Shown in pieces: positions 23,721 to 32,234 of a stretch of 48,748 nucleotides of DNA; position 1 is the first letter of the stretch; each line of letters starts with the position of its first letter. The notes beneath the pieces were generated by a model. That model did not search any database, was not told the origin of the DNA, and saw nothing but the letters and a program-made list of their open reading frames with translations. The stretch is from positions 1 to 48,748 of the forward strand of contig JANNNU010000225.1 of NCBI GenBank assembly GCA_031398695.1. Reading direction: 5' to 3'. The stretch comes from JAIYDJ01 sp031398695 (GTDB lineage Bacteria; Pseudomonadota; Alphaproteobacteria; Rhodobacterales; Rhodobacteraceae). The position numbers and the translations under genes are program-made.

Positions 23721-25127
23721 TTGAGCAGCATTTTGATTGTCGATGACGAAAAAGACATTCGCGAACTGATCGGGGACATCCTGAAGGACGAAGGCTATGC
23801 CATTCGCCTTGCAGGCAATTCCGACGATTGCATGGCCGAGATCAACGCCGAGTTGCCCAGCCTGATGATCCTCGACATCTGGCTGAAGGACAGCCGGATG
23901 GATGGCATCGACATTCTCAAGACCGTCAAGCGCGACAACCCGGATGTGCCGGTGGTGATCATCTCGGGTCATGGCAACATCGAGATTGCTGTGGCCGCGA
24001 TCAAGCAAGGTGCCTACGACTTCATCGAAAAGCCGTTCAACATCGACCAGTTGATGGTCGTTGTCGCGCGGGCGATGGAAACCAGCCGTCTGCGCCGCGA
24101 AAACGCGGACCTGCGGCGGCGCGATGCCACGGCGGCCGACATGCTTGGGTCAAGTGTGGCTTACAAGGCGCTGAAATCACAATTGGAAAAGGTCACGAAG
24201 TCGAATGGGCGCGTGATGCTGACCGGGCCTGCCGGATCGGGGAAGGAGTTGGCCGCGCGGTTCATCCATACCAATTCGAATCGGGCGGGGGCGGCGTTCG
24301 TGTCGGTGTCGTCGGCCACGATCGAACCTGAGCGGATGGAAGAGGTGCTGTTCGGACGCGAGACCGCAGACCGCGGTATCGAAAAAGGGCTGTTGGAACA
24401 GGCGCATGGCGGCGTTGTCTATTTCGACGAAGTGGCGGACATGCCTCTTGGAACGCAGTCGAAGATCTTGCGCGTGCTGGTCGAACAGCAGTTCACCCGC
24501 GCGGGCGGCACCGACAAGGTGCGCGTCGACCTCAGGGTGATCTCGTCGACCACCCGCGATCTGCGTAGCGAGATTGCCGCCGGCCGGTTCCGCCAGGAAC
24601 TCTACGACCGCCTGAACGTGGTGCCGATCATGGTGCCCAGTCTCGAGGAACGGCGCGAGGATATCCCCGATCTGACGCGTCATTTTGTTTCGATGTTTCA
24701 CCGGACCCAAGGCCTGCCGATGCGCACGCTGACCCCCGAAGCCGAGGCGATGCTGCAGACGATGCAATGGCCGGGCAATGTGCGCCAGCTGCGCAACGTG
24801 ATCGAACGCGTCCTGATCCTGGGCGAGCCTTCGGGCCCGATCGAGGCGCGCGAGTTGCCGGGGCAAGAGGCCCCCGTCGACACCAGCGGGCGCATGGTGC
24901 TGGGCGGGGCGATGGCGACCTTGCCGCTGCGCGAGGCGCGCGAGGTTTTCGAGCGCGAATACCTGATGACGCAGATCAACCGCTTTGGCGGGAACATCAG
25001 CCGCACCGCAGGCTTTGTCGGGATGGAACGCAGTGCGCTGCATCGCAAGCTGAAATCGCTTGGGGTGGTCACCACCGCGAAGTCGGGCGGGCGCGGCAGC
25101 GACGAGGATGAGGATGACGACGACTGA
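23721..25127 (+). CDS. ntrX: response regulator NtrX
   Basis: The 468-residue partner of NtrY. Receiver domain: LSSILIVDDEKDIRELIGDILKDEGY, phospho-acceptor Asp52 in LMILDIWL. The AAA+ domain has Walker A GPAGSGKE and Walker B VVYFDEVAD, but in place of GAFTGA reads LFGRETADRGIEKGLLEQAHGG, so sigma-54 contact is not expected. The C-terminal Fis-type helix-turn-helix is GNISRTAGFVGMERSALHRKLK, followed by an acidic tail (DEDEDDDD). The start is TTG, one base after the ntrY stop, with GGGGGA upstream; no ATG exists at the right place. Confidence 0.93.
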   Translation: MSSILIVDDEKDIRELIGDILKDEGYAIRLAGNSDDCMAEINAELPSLMILDIWLKDSRMDGIDILKTVKRDNPDVPVVIISGHGNIEIAVAAIKQGAYDFIEKPFNIDQLMVVVARAMETSRLRRENADLRRRDATAADMLGSSVAYKALKSQLEKVTKSNGRVMLTGPAGSGKELAARFIHTNSNRAGAAFVSVSSATIEPERMEEVLFGRETADRGIEKGLLEQAHGGVVYFDEVADMPLGTQSKILRVLVEQQFTRAGGTDKVRVDLRVISSTTRDLRSEIAAGRFRQELYDRLNVVPIMVPSLEERREDIPDLTRHFVSMFHRTQGLPMRTLTPEAEAMLQTMQWPGNVRQLRNVIERVLILGEPSGPIEARELPGQEAPVDTSGRMVLGGAMATLPLREAREVFEREYLMTQINRFGGNISRTAGFVGMERSALHRKLKSLGVVTTAKSGGRGSDEDEDDDD

Positions 25128-25348
25128 CGCCTAGTCCCGCCCCCGGACAGGCAAGATACCCTCGGAAAATCGGTGCGCCAGCGGGCAGTGGATGCCGCGA
25201 CCTGTGGCGCAGAAGGCATCGGGTTAGTAAGATGCTGTTTTGGGGCTGGAATCCCGCGATATTGCACTCCATAGTCGCTGGCGTGGAACACTGGGGCCTA
25301 ATCCGGTGCGGCGATGCTGATAACTAAAAGAAACAGGGCAATACGAAA

Positions 25349-25582
25349 ATGGCTGCCGATAAACAGAATTTGCAGGACGCCTTCCTGAACCATGTCCGCA
25401 AGGCCAAGGTTCCGGTGACGATTTTTTTGATCAATGGCGTCAAGTTGCAGGGAGTGATCACCTGGTTTGACAACTTCTGCGTGTTGCTGCGCCGCGACGG
25501 CCAGTCGCAACTGGTCTACAAGCACGCGATTTCGACCATCATGCCGGGGGCACCGATCAACCTGTACGACGGCGAAGATTGA
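25349..25582 (+). CDS. hfq: RNA chaperone Hfq
   Basis: The 77-residue Sm-fold hexamer binds small RNAs and mRNAs. It has the proximal-face region QNLQDAFLNHVRKAKVPVTIFLINGVKLQG and the Sm2 motif YKHAISTIMP, as in other alphaproteobacterial Hfq. The C-terminus is short (GAPINLYDGED). A 221-base gap separates it from ntrX, so it may have its own promoter, though I could not pick one confidently. It overlaps hflX. Confidence 0.97.
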   Translation: MAADKQNLQDAFLNHVRKAKVPVTIFLINGVKLQGVITWFDNFCVLLRRDGQSQLVYKHAISTIMPGAPINLYDGED

Positions 25583-26913
25583 TCTCGGATCTTCCCGACG
25601 ACGAGGATGACGATCTGCCGACGCTGCGCGACCCTGTCGGTTTCGACCCGGCAGCCGCGGCGACGCGGGCGTATGTCCTGCACCCCGACCTGAAATCGGC
25701 CCGCAACCGCCGCCTGCCCGAACACGGTCTGGCCGAGGCCGTGGCACTGGCCGCAGCGTTGCCGGGCATGGAGGTGCAAGGCGCCGAGGTGGTGCGGCTG
25801 GCCCGGATCAGCCCCGGCCAGCTTTTCGGTAGCGGTAAGGTCGACGACCTGAAGGCGCGGCTCAAGGCGGACGAGATCGAGCTGGTGCTGGTCGATGGAT
25901 CCGTCAGTCCGGTGCAGCAGCGCAATCTGGAAAAAGCGTGGAGCGTCAAGCTGTTGGACCGCACCTCGCTGATCCTCGAGATCTTTGCCGATCGTGCGCG
26001 GACCCGGGAAGGCGTGTTGCAGGTCGAACTGGCGGCGCTGTCCTATCAGCGCACGCGGCTGGTGCGGGCGTGGACCCACCTTGAACGGCAGCGCGGCGGC
26101 TTCGGGTTTGTCGGCGGGCCGGGCGAGACGCAGCTGGAATCCGACCGCCGCGCCATCGACGATCAGGTGTTGCGGCTGAAGCGGCAGCTGGAAAAGGTCG
26201 TCAAAACCCGCGAGCTGCATCGCGCCTCGCGCCGCAAGGTGCCGTTTCCGCTGGTGGCGCTGGTAGGCTATACCAACGCCGGCAAATCGACCCTGTTCAA
26301 CCGGATGACCGGGGCCGAGGTGCTGGCGAAGGACATGCTGTTCGCGACGCTGGACCCGACGATGCGCGGGATCGTCCTGCCGTCGGGGCGCAAGATCATC
26401 GCGTCCGATACGGTCGGTTTCATCAGCGACTTGCCGACGCAACTGGTTGCGGCGTTTCGCGCCACGCTGGAAGAGGTGCTGGAGGCGGACCTGATCCTGC
26501 ATGTCCGCGACATCAGCCACCCTGAATCCGCCGAACAGGCGGCGGATGTGGGGGATATCCTGACCTCGCTCGGGGTCGGGGCCAACACCCCGATGTTTGA
26601 GGTGTGGAACAAGCTGGACCTTGTCGATCCGTCCGCGCGCGATAGCCTTGCCGTGCAGCGCGCCAACAGGTCGGGGGTGTTCCCGGTGTCGGCGCTGACG
26701 GGTGAAGGGGTGGACGATCTGCTGGCTGCGATCAGCGACTCCTTTGCGCAAGTGCGGGTTGACGAAACGCTGACCCTGCCGTTTGCCGATGGGCGCGCCC
26801 GCGCGCGTCTGCACGCGATGGGGGTTGTGGTGGCCGAGGATCAGGACGACACTGGGTACCAGATCACCGTGCGCTGGACCGAACGCCAGAAAGGCGAATG
26901 GCAGGCTGTCTGA
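25579..26913 (+). CDS. hflX: ribosome-associated GTPase HflX
   Basis: The 444-residue GTPase acts on stalled or stressed ribosomes. Its N-terminal HflX domain (ARISPGQLFGSGKVDDLKA; VQQRNLEKAW; DRTSLILEIFADRARTREG) leads to the glycine-rich linker GGFGFVGGPGETQLE and the G domain (G1 GYTNAGKST, G3 DTVGF, G4 NKLD). The start is TTG inside the hfq stop (TTGA), preserving the common hfq-hflX coupling. The first residues are very acidic (DLPDDEDDDLP). Confidence 0.95.
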   Translation: MISDLPDDEDDDLPTLRDPVGFDPAAAATRAYVLHPDLKSARNRRLPEHGLAEAVALAAALPGMEVQGAEVVRLARISPGQLFGSGKVDDLKARLKADEIELVLVDGSVSPVQQRNLEKAWSVKLLDRTSLILEIFADRARTREGVLQVELAALSYQRTRLVRAWTHLERQRGGFGFVGGPGETQLESDRRAIDDQVLRLKRQLEKVVKTRELHRASRRKVPFPLVALVGYTNAGKSTLFNRMTGAEVLAKDMLFATLDPTMRGIVLPSGRKIIASDTVGFISDLPTQLVAAFRATLEEVLEADLILHVRDISHPESAEQAADVGDILTSLGVGANTPMFEVWNKLDLVDPSARDSLAVQRANRSGVFPVSALTGEGVDDLLAAISDSFAQVRVDETLTLPFADGRARARLHAMGVVVAEDQDDTGYQITVRWTERQKGEWQAV

Positions 26914-26936
26914 ACCTCATCCCGAAAGGAGCCGTC

Positions 26937-27065
26937 ATGGCCAAGGGCAACAACCAGAAATCCAACAAGGAAAAGAAGAAGCCGAAGAAAGAGGCGGCAA
27001 AGCCGGCGAGCGTCGCGGTTTCCACCCGCAGCACGACAGAAATCGCCGGCAAGAAGGTCGGGTGA
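26937..27065 (+). CDS. 42-residue lysine-rich protein
   Basis: MAKGNNQKSNKEKKKPKKEA... is a short, highly basic product (about a third Lys/Arg) ending in STRSTTEIAGKKVG. A strong RBS, AAAGGAG, lies six bases before the ATG, and the gene starts 23 bases after hflX on the same strand. The N-terminal MAKGNNQKSNKE pattern recurs in small uncharacterised bacterial proteins I have seen. It could bind nucleic acid, but that is only a guess from charge. Confidence 0.72.
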   Translation: MAKGNNQKSNKEKKKPKKEAAKPASVAVSTRSTTEIAGKKVG

Positions 27066-27068
27066 CGC

Positions 27069-28265
27069 CTAGGGCCCAGTGACGATCCCGGCGTCCATGA
27101 GCCGGCCGATTTGCCCCGACGTCAATCCGAGCACATCGGCCAGGACCGCTTCGGTATGCTGGCCGACCCGTGGGGCAGGGGTGACAGGTTGCCGGTCCAG
27201 CACCGATGACACGACGGGGCTGCCCGGCGCGAGGTAGGCGCCGATCCCGGGCTGGTCCAGCAAGTTGAACATCGGATTGTCCGCCGACAGGTCCGGATCC
27301 TCGGCCACCGCGCCGGCAAAAGTGCGAAACGGCGCCCAGGTCAGTCCCGCCGCATCGAAGGCCGCAGCAATCTCTGCCAGCGGGCGGGCGGCAAACCATG
27401 GCTGGAGCAGGCGGGTGATCGGCTCGCGGGCAGCCCACCGCGCGCCTTCGGCCGACAGATCGCCCAGCGGCTCCAGCGCCGCGCCAATGCCGGTCACCTT
27501 CACAAGCCCGCGCCATTGCCGATCGGTCAATCCGATCACCATGATCCGCCGGCCGTCGGCGCAGACGAAATCCTGCCCGTATGCCCCGTAAAGCGCATTG
27601 CCATGGCGCGCTCGGTCGACGCCGTTCACCGACACCTCTGCGATGATGCCCAGATGCCCCAGCATCGCCGCCGCCACGTCCTTCAGCGACAGTTCCGCCA
27701 ACTGGCCCTGACCCGTCCGCAACCGGTGACGTTCTGCGGCAAGCAGCGTGTTGACCATTATCTGGCCAGTGATGCAGTCCCAGGCGGGCAGCACATGCGA
27801 CACCGGCCCTTCCAACCCCGCGGGTCCGGTCGCCATGGGAAAGCCGAGCGACGGGTTGACCGTGTAATCGACCGCCGGCTCGCCGCGCCGCGTACCGGAC
27901 AGTGACACCATGATCAGATCGGGCCGCGCCGCCGACAGCGCGGGGTAGTCCAGCGGCCCGCGCCCGCGCAGGTTGGTCAGGAACATTCCGGCATCGGGGC
28001 CGGGGGCGGTGATCAGCGCGGCGATCAACTCGATCCCTTCGGGCCGGGTCATGTCGACAGCCAGACTGCGCTTACTCTTGTTCATGCCCGCCCAGAACAG
28101 GCTGGCCCCGGTCGCCGTGACCGGCCAACGGGCATGGTCGAGCCCGCCTTGGGGACGGTCGATGCGGATCACATCCGCACCCATCTGCGCCAGTGTCATG
28201 CCAGCAAGCGGCGCTGCCACGAAGGCCGAGCTTTCGATGACACGCATCCCCGACAGCGCAATCAT
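27069..28265 (-). CDS. CaiB/BaiF-family (class III) CoA transferase
   Basis: The 398-residue product starts MIALSGMRVIESSAFVAAPLAGMTLAQMGADVIRID, the family's CoA-binding N-terminus. It contains MNKSKRSLAVDMTRPEG and the likely catalytic Asp in ELSLKDVAAAML. These enzymes move CoA between acids, or isomerise CoA esters. Its start overlaps the stop of a mesaconyl-CoA hydratase-like gene (ATGA). That pairing recalls CoA activation of C5 dicarboxylates (itaconate or mesaconate) or the 2-methylfumaryl-CoA transferase step; no citramalyl-CoA lyase gene is nearby. Substrate inferred from context only. Confidence 0.87.
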   Translation of the reverse strand: MIALSGMRVIESSAFVAAPLAGMTLAQMGADVIRIDRPQGGLDHARWPVTATGASLFWAGMNKSKRSLAVDMTRPEGIELIAALITAPGPDAGMFLTNLRGRGPLDYPALSAARPDLIMVSLSGTRRGEPAVDYTVNPSLGFPMATGPAGLEGPVSHVLPAWDCITGQIMVNTLLAAERHRLRTGQGQLAELSLKDVAAAMLGHLGIIAEVSVNGVDRARHGNALYGAYGQDFVCADGRRIMVIGLTDRQWRGLVKVTGIGAALEPLGDLSAEGARWAAREPITRLLQPWFAARPLAEIAAAFDAAGLTWAPFRTFAGAVAEDPDLSADNPMFNLLDQPGIGAYLAPGSPVVSSVLDRQPVTPAPRVGQHTEAVLADVLGLTSGQIGRLMDAGIVTGP

Positions 28266-29104
28266 GCCTGCCACACGATGTCGGCCTGCATGCAGGACAG
28301 ACCACCGTCGATTACCGTCGCCAGGGATTGCACCCCGTCGAGCGCGGGCCAGCCCTGCAGGCGAAGGCGGTCGAAATGAAACAACGGCCGAACACCGCGA
28401 AAACGAAAGCGCGCAGGTCGCCGGCCCGCCGCTCGATCGCGCGCCGCCTGCATCAGCAGCATCGCCTGCATCGGGCCATGCACCACCAGACCGGGGTATT
28501 TCTCGACTTCCGTCGCATAGGGCAGGTCGAAATGGATCCGGTGCGCATTGAAGGTCAGCGCCGAAAAGCGGAACAGGCGCGCGGTGTCCATCGCCACGGG
28601 GTCGGTCCATTCGGGCGCGTCGGGCGCCATCACCGGCGGCGGCGGCGCAAACCGGTCCGGCATCGCGACATAGACGATGTCCTGCTCTTCGGTGATTGCC
28701 AGCCCCTCGGGGCCATGGGTGTCGTGGCCGACTGTGACGAACACCATCCGCCCGGTCGTTCCGGTCTTTTCAGACACTTTCAGGATGGTCGAGTGGCGCC
28801 GCATCGTCTCGCCAATCCGCAGATCCGTGTGAAACGACAGCCGCCCCCCCGCCCACATGCGCCGCTCCAGCGGCACCGGCGGCAAGAAGCCGCCCCGCGC
28901 CGGGTGGCCGTCCGGCCCCAACCCGGACATCGGAGTTTCCGGCAACCATCCCATCCAGTGCCACAGCGGCGGCAGCATGTCGCCGGTTGCCAACGCCAAC
29001 CCGTCGACGCCCAGCGTCGCCGCCATCTGGCGCGCCCGGCGCGGGGTGATCGCGTCTTCGGCCTGTTCTGACCGTCCGACCCAAGCTGCAAAGACGTCGG
29101 ACAT
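28262..29104 (-). CDS. MaoC-type dehydratase, mesaconyl-C4-CoA / 3-methylfumaryl-CoA hydratase-like
   Basis: The 280-residue product has a double hot-dog layout: an N-terminal FAS1-like dehydratase half (PRRARQMAATLGVDGLALATGDMLPPLWHWMGWLPE; GGRLSFHTDLRIGETMRRHSTI) and a C-terminal MaoC half (RLFRFSALTFNAHRIHFDLPYATEVEKYPGLVVHGPMQAMLLM). The FSALTFNxHRIHxD motif carries the hydratase catalytic residues. This architecture is that of mesaconyl-C4-CoA and itaconyl-CoA hydratases. The ATG has GGAGGG upstream. It is first in a two-gene operon with the CoA transferase. Confidence 0.87.
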   Translation of the reverse strand: MSDVFAAWVGRSEQAEDAITPRRARQMAATLGVDGLALATGDMLPPLWHWMGWLPETPMSGLGPDGHPARGGFLPPVPLERRMWAGGRLSFHTDLRIGETMRRHSTILKVSEKTGTTGRMVFVTVGHDTHGPEGLAITEEQDIVYVAMPDRFAPPPPVMAPDAPEWTDPVAMDTARLFRFSALTFNAHRIHFDLPYATEVEKYPGLVVHGPMQAMLLMQAARDRAAGRRPARFRFRGVRPLFHFDRLRLQGWPALDGVQSLATVIDGGLSCMQADIVWQA

Positions 29105-29119
29105 GATTCTTTCCCTCCA

Positions 29120-29175
29120 GAAAGCTTTCGCGAAACTTTATTGCGCTAAACTGCTTAGGATTGACGAAAGGTCAA
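29120..29175 (-). promoter_or_regulatory. overlapping palindromes in the hydratase/CoA-transferase promoter region
   Basis: Between the RBS and the upstream gene lie GAAAGCTTTC (29120-29129), TTTCGCGAAA (29126-29135) and TTGAC-N5-GTCAA (29161-29175). All three are perfect dyads. The last contains a -35-like TTGACC on the minus strand. They could be operators of a local repressor; no regulator gene is adjacent. Confidence 0.45.
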
Positions 29176-29687
29176 GGTGTCCGGTGGGACCATTTGAGCC
29201 GCGACAGTGCGAGATAGATGGAATCACACCATTCGTCGCGCCATTGCAGCGTGCGTTCGGCCCGGTGCGTCTCGACAAAGCCGAAGCGGGCCAGCAGGTC
29301 CAGCGACGCCACGTTGCGCGGATCCACCTCGGCCGTCAGGTCGGGCACGGGGTGATGCGCAAAAAGATGCGGGATGACGGCGCTCAGCGCCTCGTGCATC
29401 AGGCCCTGCCGCCAGTGATCGGGATGTAGGATATAGCCGATCTCTGGCAGCCGCCACGCACCGACCTTGCCAATGACGTGCCCCGCGCGTTCGATCACGA
29501 ATTCATCGCTGCTGTCCGGCAGGGCGACCATGTCGTCGAGCCACAGTTGCGTTTCCTCGATCCGCTCATGCTCGGGGCGGGACCAGTAGCGCATTGCGGC
29601 GGGATGCGAGAATACGGCGTGCAGGTCGTGCAGATCGCGCGGTGTGGCGCGGCGCAGGGTCAGCCGGGCCGTGGTCAGCGTCGTCAT
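29172..29687 (-). CDS. GNAT-family N-acetyltransferase (RimJ/RimL type)
   Basis: The 171-residue protein starts TTLTTARLTLRRATPRDLHDLHAVFSHPAAMRYWS, the usual RimJ/RimL-like opening. The acetyl-CoA binding motif A is at EIGYILHPDHWRQGLMHEAL, followed by ASLDLLARFGFVETHRAER. It transfers an acetyl group to an unknown amine, possibly a protein N-terminus or antibiotic. Its start overlaps the stop of the penicillin-acylase-family gene (ATGA). Confidence 0.9.
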   Translation of the reverse strand: MTTLTTARLTLRRATPRDLHDLHAVFSHPAAMRYWSRPEHERIEETQLWLDDMVALPDSSDEFVIERAGHVIGKVGAWRLPEIGYILHPDHWRQGLMHEALSAVIPHLFAHHPVPDLTAEVDPRNVASLDLLARFGFVETHRAERTLQWRDEWCDSIYLALSRLKWSHRTP

Positions 29688-32155
29688 GGCGCGGCGGGCG
29701 TTAGCCGCGTGACCCCGACCGCACCCGCGCGGGCCAGTTCGGGATCGAGGCTCATCGGAATGTATTCGCCGCGCCGCCAGACCTCGGACAGGTCATCATA
29801 GTGCCGGCTCATCGGATGCCCCGATTGCCCCGTCGCCACGATGAACACCGAGCTGTCCGGATCGGCAAAGTCGTAGACCCCGCGATACCCGCCGCCGTGC
29901 ACGTTCAGAAACGGGTTCGGCCCGGTTCCGATCGTGCGGCCGCGCAGCAACGTCGAATCGCCGCCACTGGTCGACTGGCGAATGTTGACGAAGTAGCGCA
30001 GGATCGGCACGTCGCCCAGAACCGGGTGGTCATGCGTCGCCTGATGCGCATCACCCCAACGCCAGCTTTCCACATTCGGCCCGTAGGCCTCGACCAGCCC
30101 CAGCAGCGCCTCGTCCAGCGCGATCCGGGCGATGTCGGTGCAGCTTTCCACCGCCGCTGACTGGATCACGTCGCACCACACCGACGCACCTTCGGTGTTG
30201 CGATAGACCCGTTCGATGAACACCGGTTCGGGATGGGTGAACCGGTCGGCGTCCGACCCGATCTCGTCCCGCGTCAGACGGTTCTGCAAGGCGCGAAACC
30301 ACGCTTCGGCGATCAGCGGCTCGGGAAGAAGTTCGTTCATCTCGCCGTTCCATTCGGCCAGCAGGGCCAGCGCGCGCTGGCGCAACCGTTCGGGCGTGCC
30401 TTCGGGGGCGGCCTCGCCGGTGAACCACAGATCGGCGGCGATCAACGGCAGGACGCTGCGCGCGGTGGGACTTACGGTGTCAAGCTGCGCCTCGATGAAG
30501 CTTTCGCGGGTGTGCACCTCGCGCGCTTTCATCAGCGTCAGCCAGCGCTGGATGCGCTGTGTGTCGCCCCAGTCATAGGACACGTGCAGCGGAAACGGCC
30601 GGTCCACCGTCTTGTTGTTGGTGTTGCCCAGCAAGCCGGACCCCGGATTGACCACGCGGGGATTGTCGGCATAGGGATACATTCCGGTCCAGCGGTTGGC
30701 CCCCTCCCACCCCGCTGCGGGCATCCGGCCGCGGGTGCGGTGGGCCGCGTCGCGGATTGGCATCGCCCCGATCATCTGCAACGCGATCCCCGCCTGATCG
30801 ACCAGCATCAGGTTCTGCGACGGCGCCACGAACATCTCGCCCGCCGCGATGGCCTGATCGACCGATTTCGCAACCATCAGCCGCATCGCGGCGGTCATCG
30901 ACGTGTCGGCCCCGCTCAGCGCCGTCCACTGCACCGCTGCCACATGACCAGTCGGTGTCACAGAGGCCAGATCGTAGTGCGACCCCGGCAGGATCGGCCC
31001 GCTTTCCGACCAGCGCAGCGTGATCGTGACCGGATCTTCGTCCTTGACCGTGATGATCGTCCGGCGCGCGGTGAAATCACGGGGGCCGGCGGGCGTCAGA
31101 TACTGTTCCGGGTTGTCGGGGTTGACCCGCTCCATCACCACGTCCTGATCGTCGAGATAGCTCGAGGTCAGACCCCACCCCAGATCTGCCGAACGTCCGG
31201 CCAGGATCACCGGCATGCCCGGGATCGTCGCCCCGATCACCCCGCCCGATTGCAGTTCCAGCCGGGCCAGATACCACAGCGTCGGCGCCGCAAAGCCCAG
31301 ATGCGGGTCGTTGGCCAGCAGCGACCCGCCCGCTGCCGAGTTTGCCGGCATCGCGGCCCAGGCGTTGGACGCGCCCGCGAAGGCCCGACTGTGAAACGGC
31401 GACAGCGGCGCATCGATGTAGGCGGCCTGCGCGACCGCCCGCTGCGGCATCGCGCCCGGCATCAGCCGGGCATAATCGGGCAGCGCGGTGATCCCTTTGG
31501 GCAGATCGTCCGGCAGGATGTCGCGCAACCGCGCCTCGGGCAGGATCAGCGACATCTGCGCGCGCAACACCTCGGACTCCAGATGCGACGACAGCTGCAA
31601 GGCCATCAGCTTGATGATCGCCAAACTGTCCGCCGGAGCCCAGGCGCTGATCTGGCTGGAAAACAGGAAGAATTCCGGCGCGCCACGGCCCATGGCCTGG
31701 GCATTGACCTGACCGATCCACGCGTTGACGCCGGCCGCATACGCCTCGAGCGCGTCCGTCGTCGCGTCGTCCTGTACGGCGACCGACGACAGCGCCAGCG
31801 CGTAAAGATCCAGCCGCCGCAACAGCTCGTCGATCTTCAGCGTGCGCGCGCCGAATACCTCGGACAGGCGACCCTGCGCGGTGCGGCGCAGCATCGTCAT
31901 CTGCCACAACCGGTCTTGCGCATGGGCAAACCCCAGCGCGTAGAACACGTCGCGGTCGGTCGCGCCAAAGATATGCGGCACGTTGGCGTTGTTGCGCACG
32001 ATCTCGACCGGGGCGGTGACGCCGGGCACGGTAAACGTCGCGTCGTAGTCGGGCAGCGACCGCGACAGGAAGTAATAACTGATCAGCAGCGCCGCCAGCA
32101 CCAGCACCACCAGCCCCGTAAACAGCGTCAGAAGCCAGCGGAAGGCGGTCAGCAT
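29684..32155 (-). CDS. penicillin acylase family (Ntn-hydrolase) protein
   Basis: The 823-residue precursor has one N-terminal membrane segment or signal anchor (LLTLFTGLVVLVLAALLISYYFL) and a pro-alpha chain. The self-cleavage site is GASNAWAA, where Ser263 would become the N-terminal nucleophile of the beta chain. Other family marks are NANVPHIFGATDRDVFYALGFAHAQDRLWQM, LLANDPHLGF and the asparagine-rich LLGNTNNK. Members hydrolyse penicillins, acyl-homoserine lactones or other amides in the periplasm, and sequence alone does not separate them. It is coupled to the GNAT gene. Confidence 0.92.
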   Translation of the reverse strand: MLTAFRWLLTLFTGLVVLVLAALLISYYFLSRSLPDYDATFTVPGVTAPVEIVRNNANVPHIFGATDRDVFYALGFAHAQDRLWQMTMLRRTAQGRLSEVFGARTLKIDELLRRLDLYALALSSVAVQDDATTDALEAYAAGVNAWIGQVNAQAMGRGAPEFFLFSSQISAWAPADSLAIIKLMALQLSSHLESEVLRAQMSLILPEARLRDILPDDLPKGITALPDYARLMPGAMPQRAVAQAAYIDAPLSPFHSRAFAGASNAWAAMPANSAAGGSLLANDPHLGFAAPTLWYLARLELQSGGVIGATIPGMPVILAGRSADLGWGLTSSYLDDQDVVMERVNPDNPEQYLTPAGPRDFTARRTIITVKDEDPVTITLRWSESGPILPGSHYDLASVTPTGHVAAVQWTALSGADTSMTAAMRLMVAKSVDQAIAAGEMFVAPSQNLMLVDQAGIALQMIGAMPIRDAAHRTRGRMPAAGWEGANRWTGMYPYADNPRVVNPGSGLLGNTNNKTVDRPFPLHVSYDWGDTQRIQRWLTLMKAREVHTRESFIEAQLDTVSPTARSVLPLIAADLWFTGEAAPEGTPERLRQRALALLAEWNGEMNELLPEPLIAEAWFRALQNRLTRDEIGSDADRFTHPEPVFIERVYRNTEGASVWCDVIQSAAVESCTDIARIALDEALLGLVEAYGPNVESWRWGDAHQATHDHPVLGDVPILRYFVNIRQSTSGGDSTLLRGRTIGTGPNPFLNVHGGGYRGVYDFADPDSSVFIVATGQSGHPMSRHYDDLSEVWRRGEYIPMSLDPELARAGAVGVTRLTPAAP

Positions 32156-32234
32156 GTCAGGCCCTGTTCTTGACGAGTGCGGCGTGATCGGTTCCTAGTC
32201 CATCGTGGCAGACAGGGCAATGATAGGGGCGGAC

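Noticed and set aside
25128..25348. Promoter or small gene in the gap between ntrX and hfq
   Set aside because: Several partial -35/-10 pairs can be drawn but none is convincing, and no frame has an RBS.
30233..32173. 646-codon open frame on the plus strand opposite the penicillin-acylase-family gene
   Set aside because: Arg/His/Gln-rich shadow of a GC-rich gene with full family motifs on the other strand; no domain or RBS.
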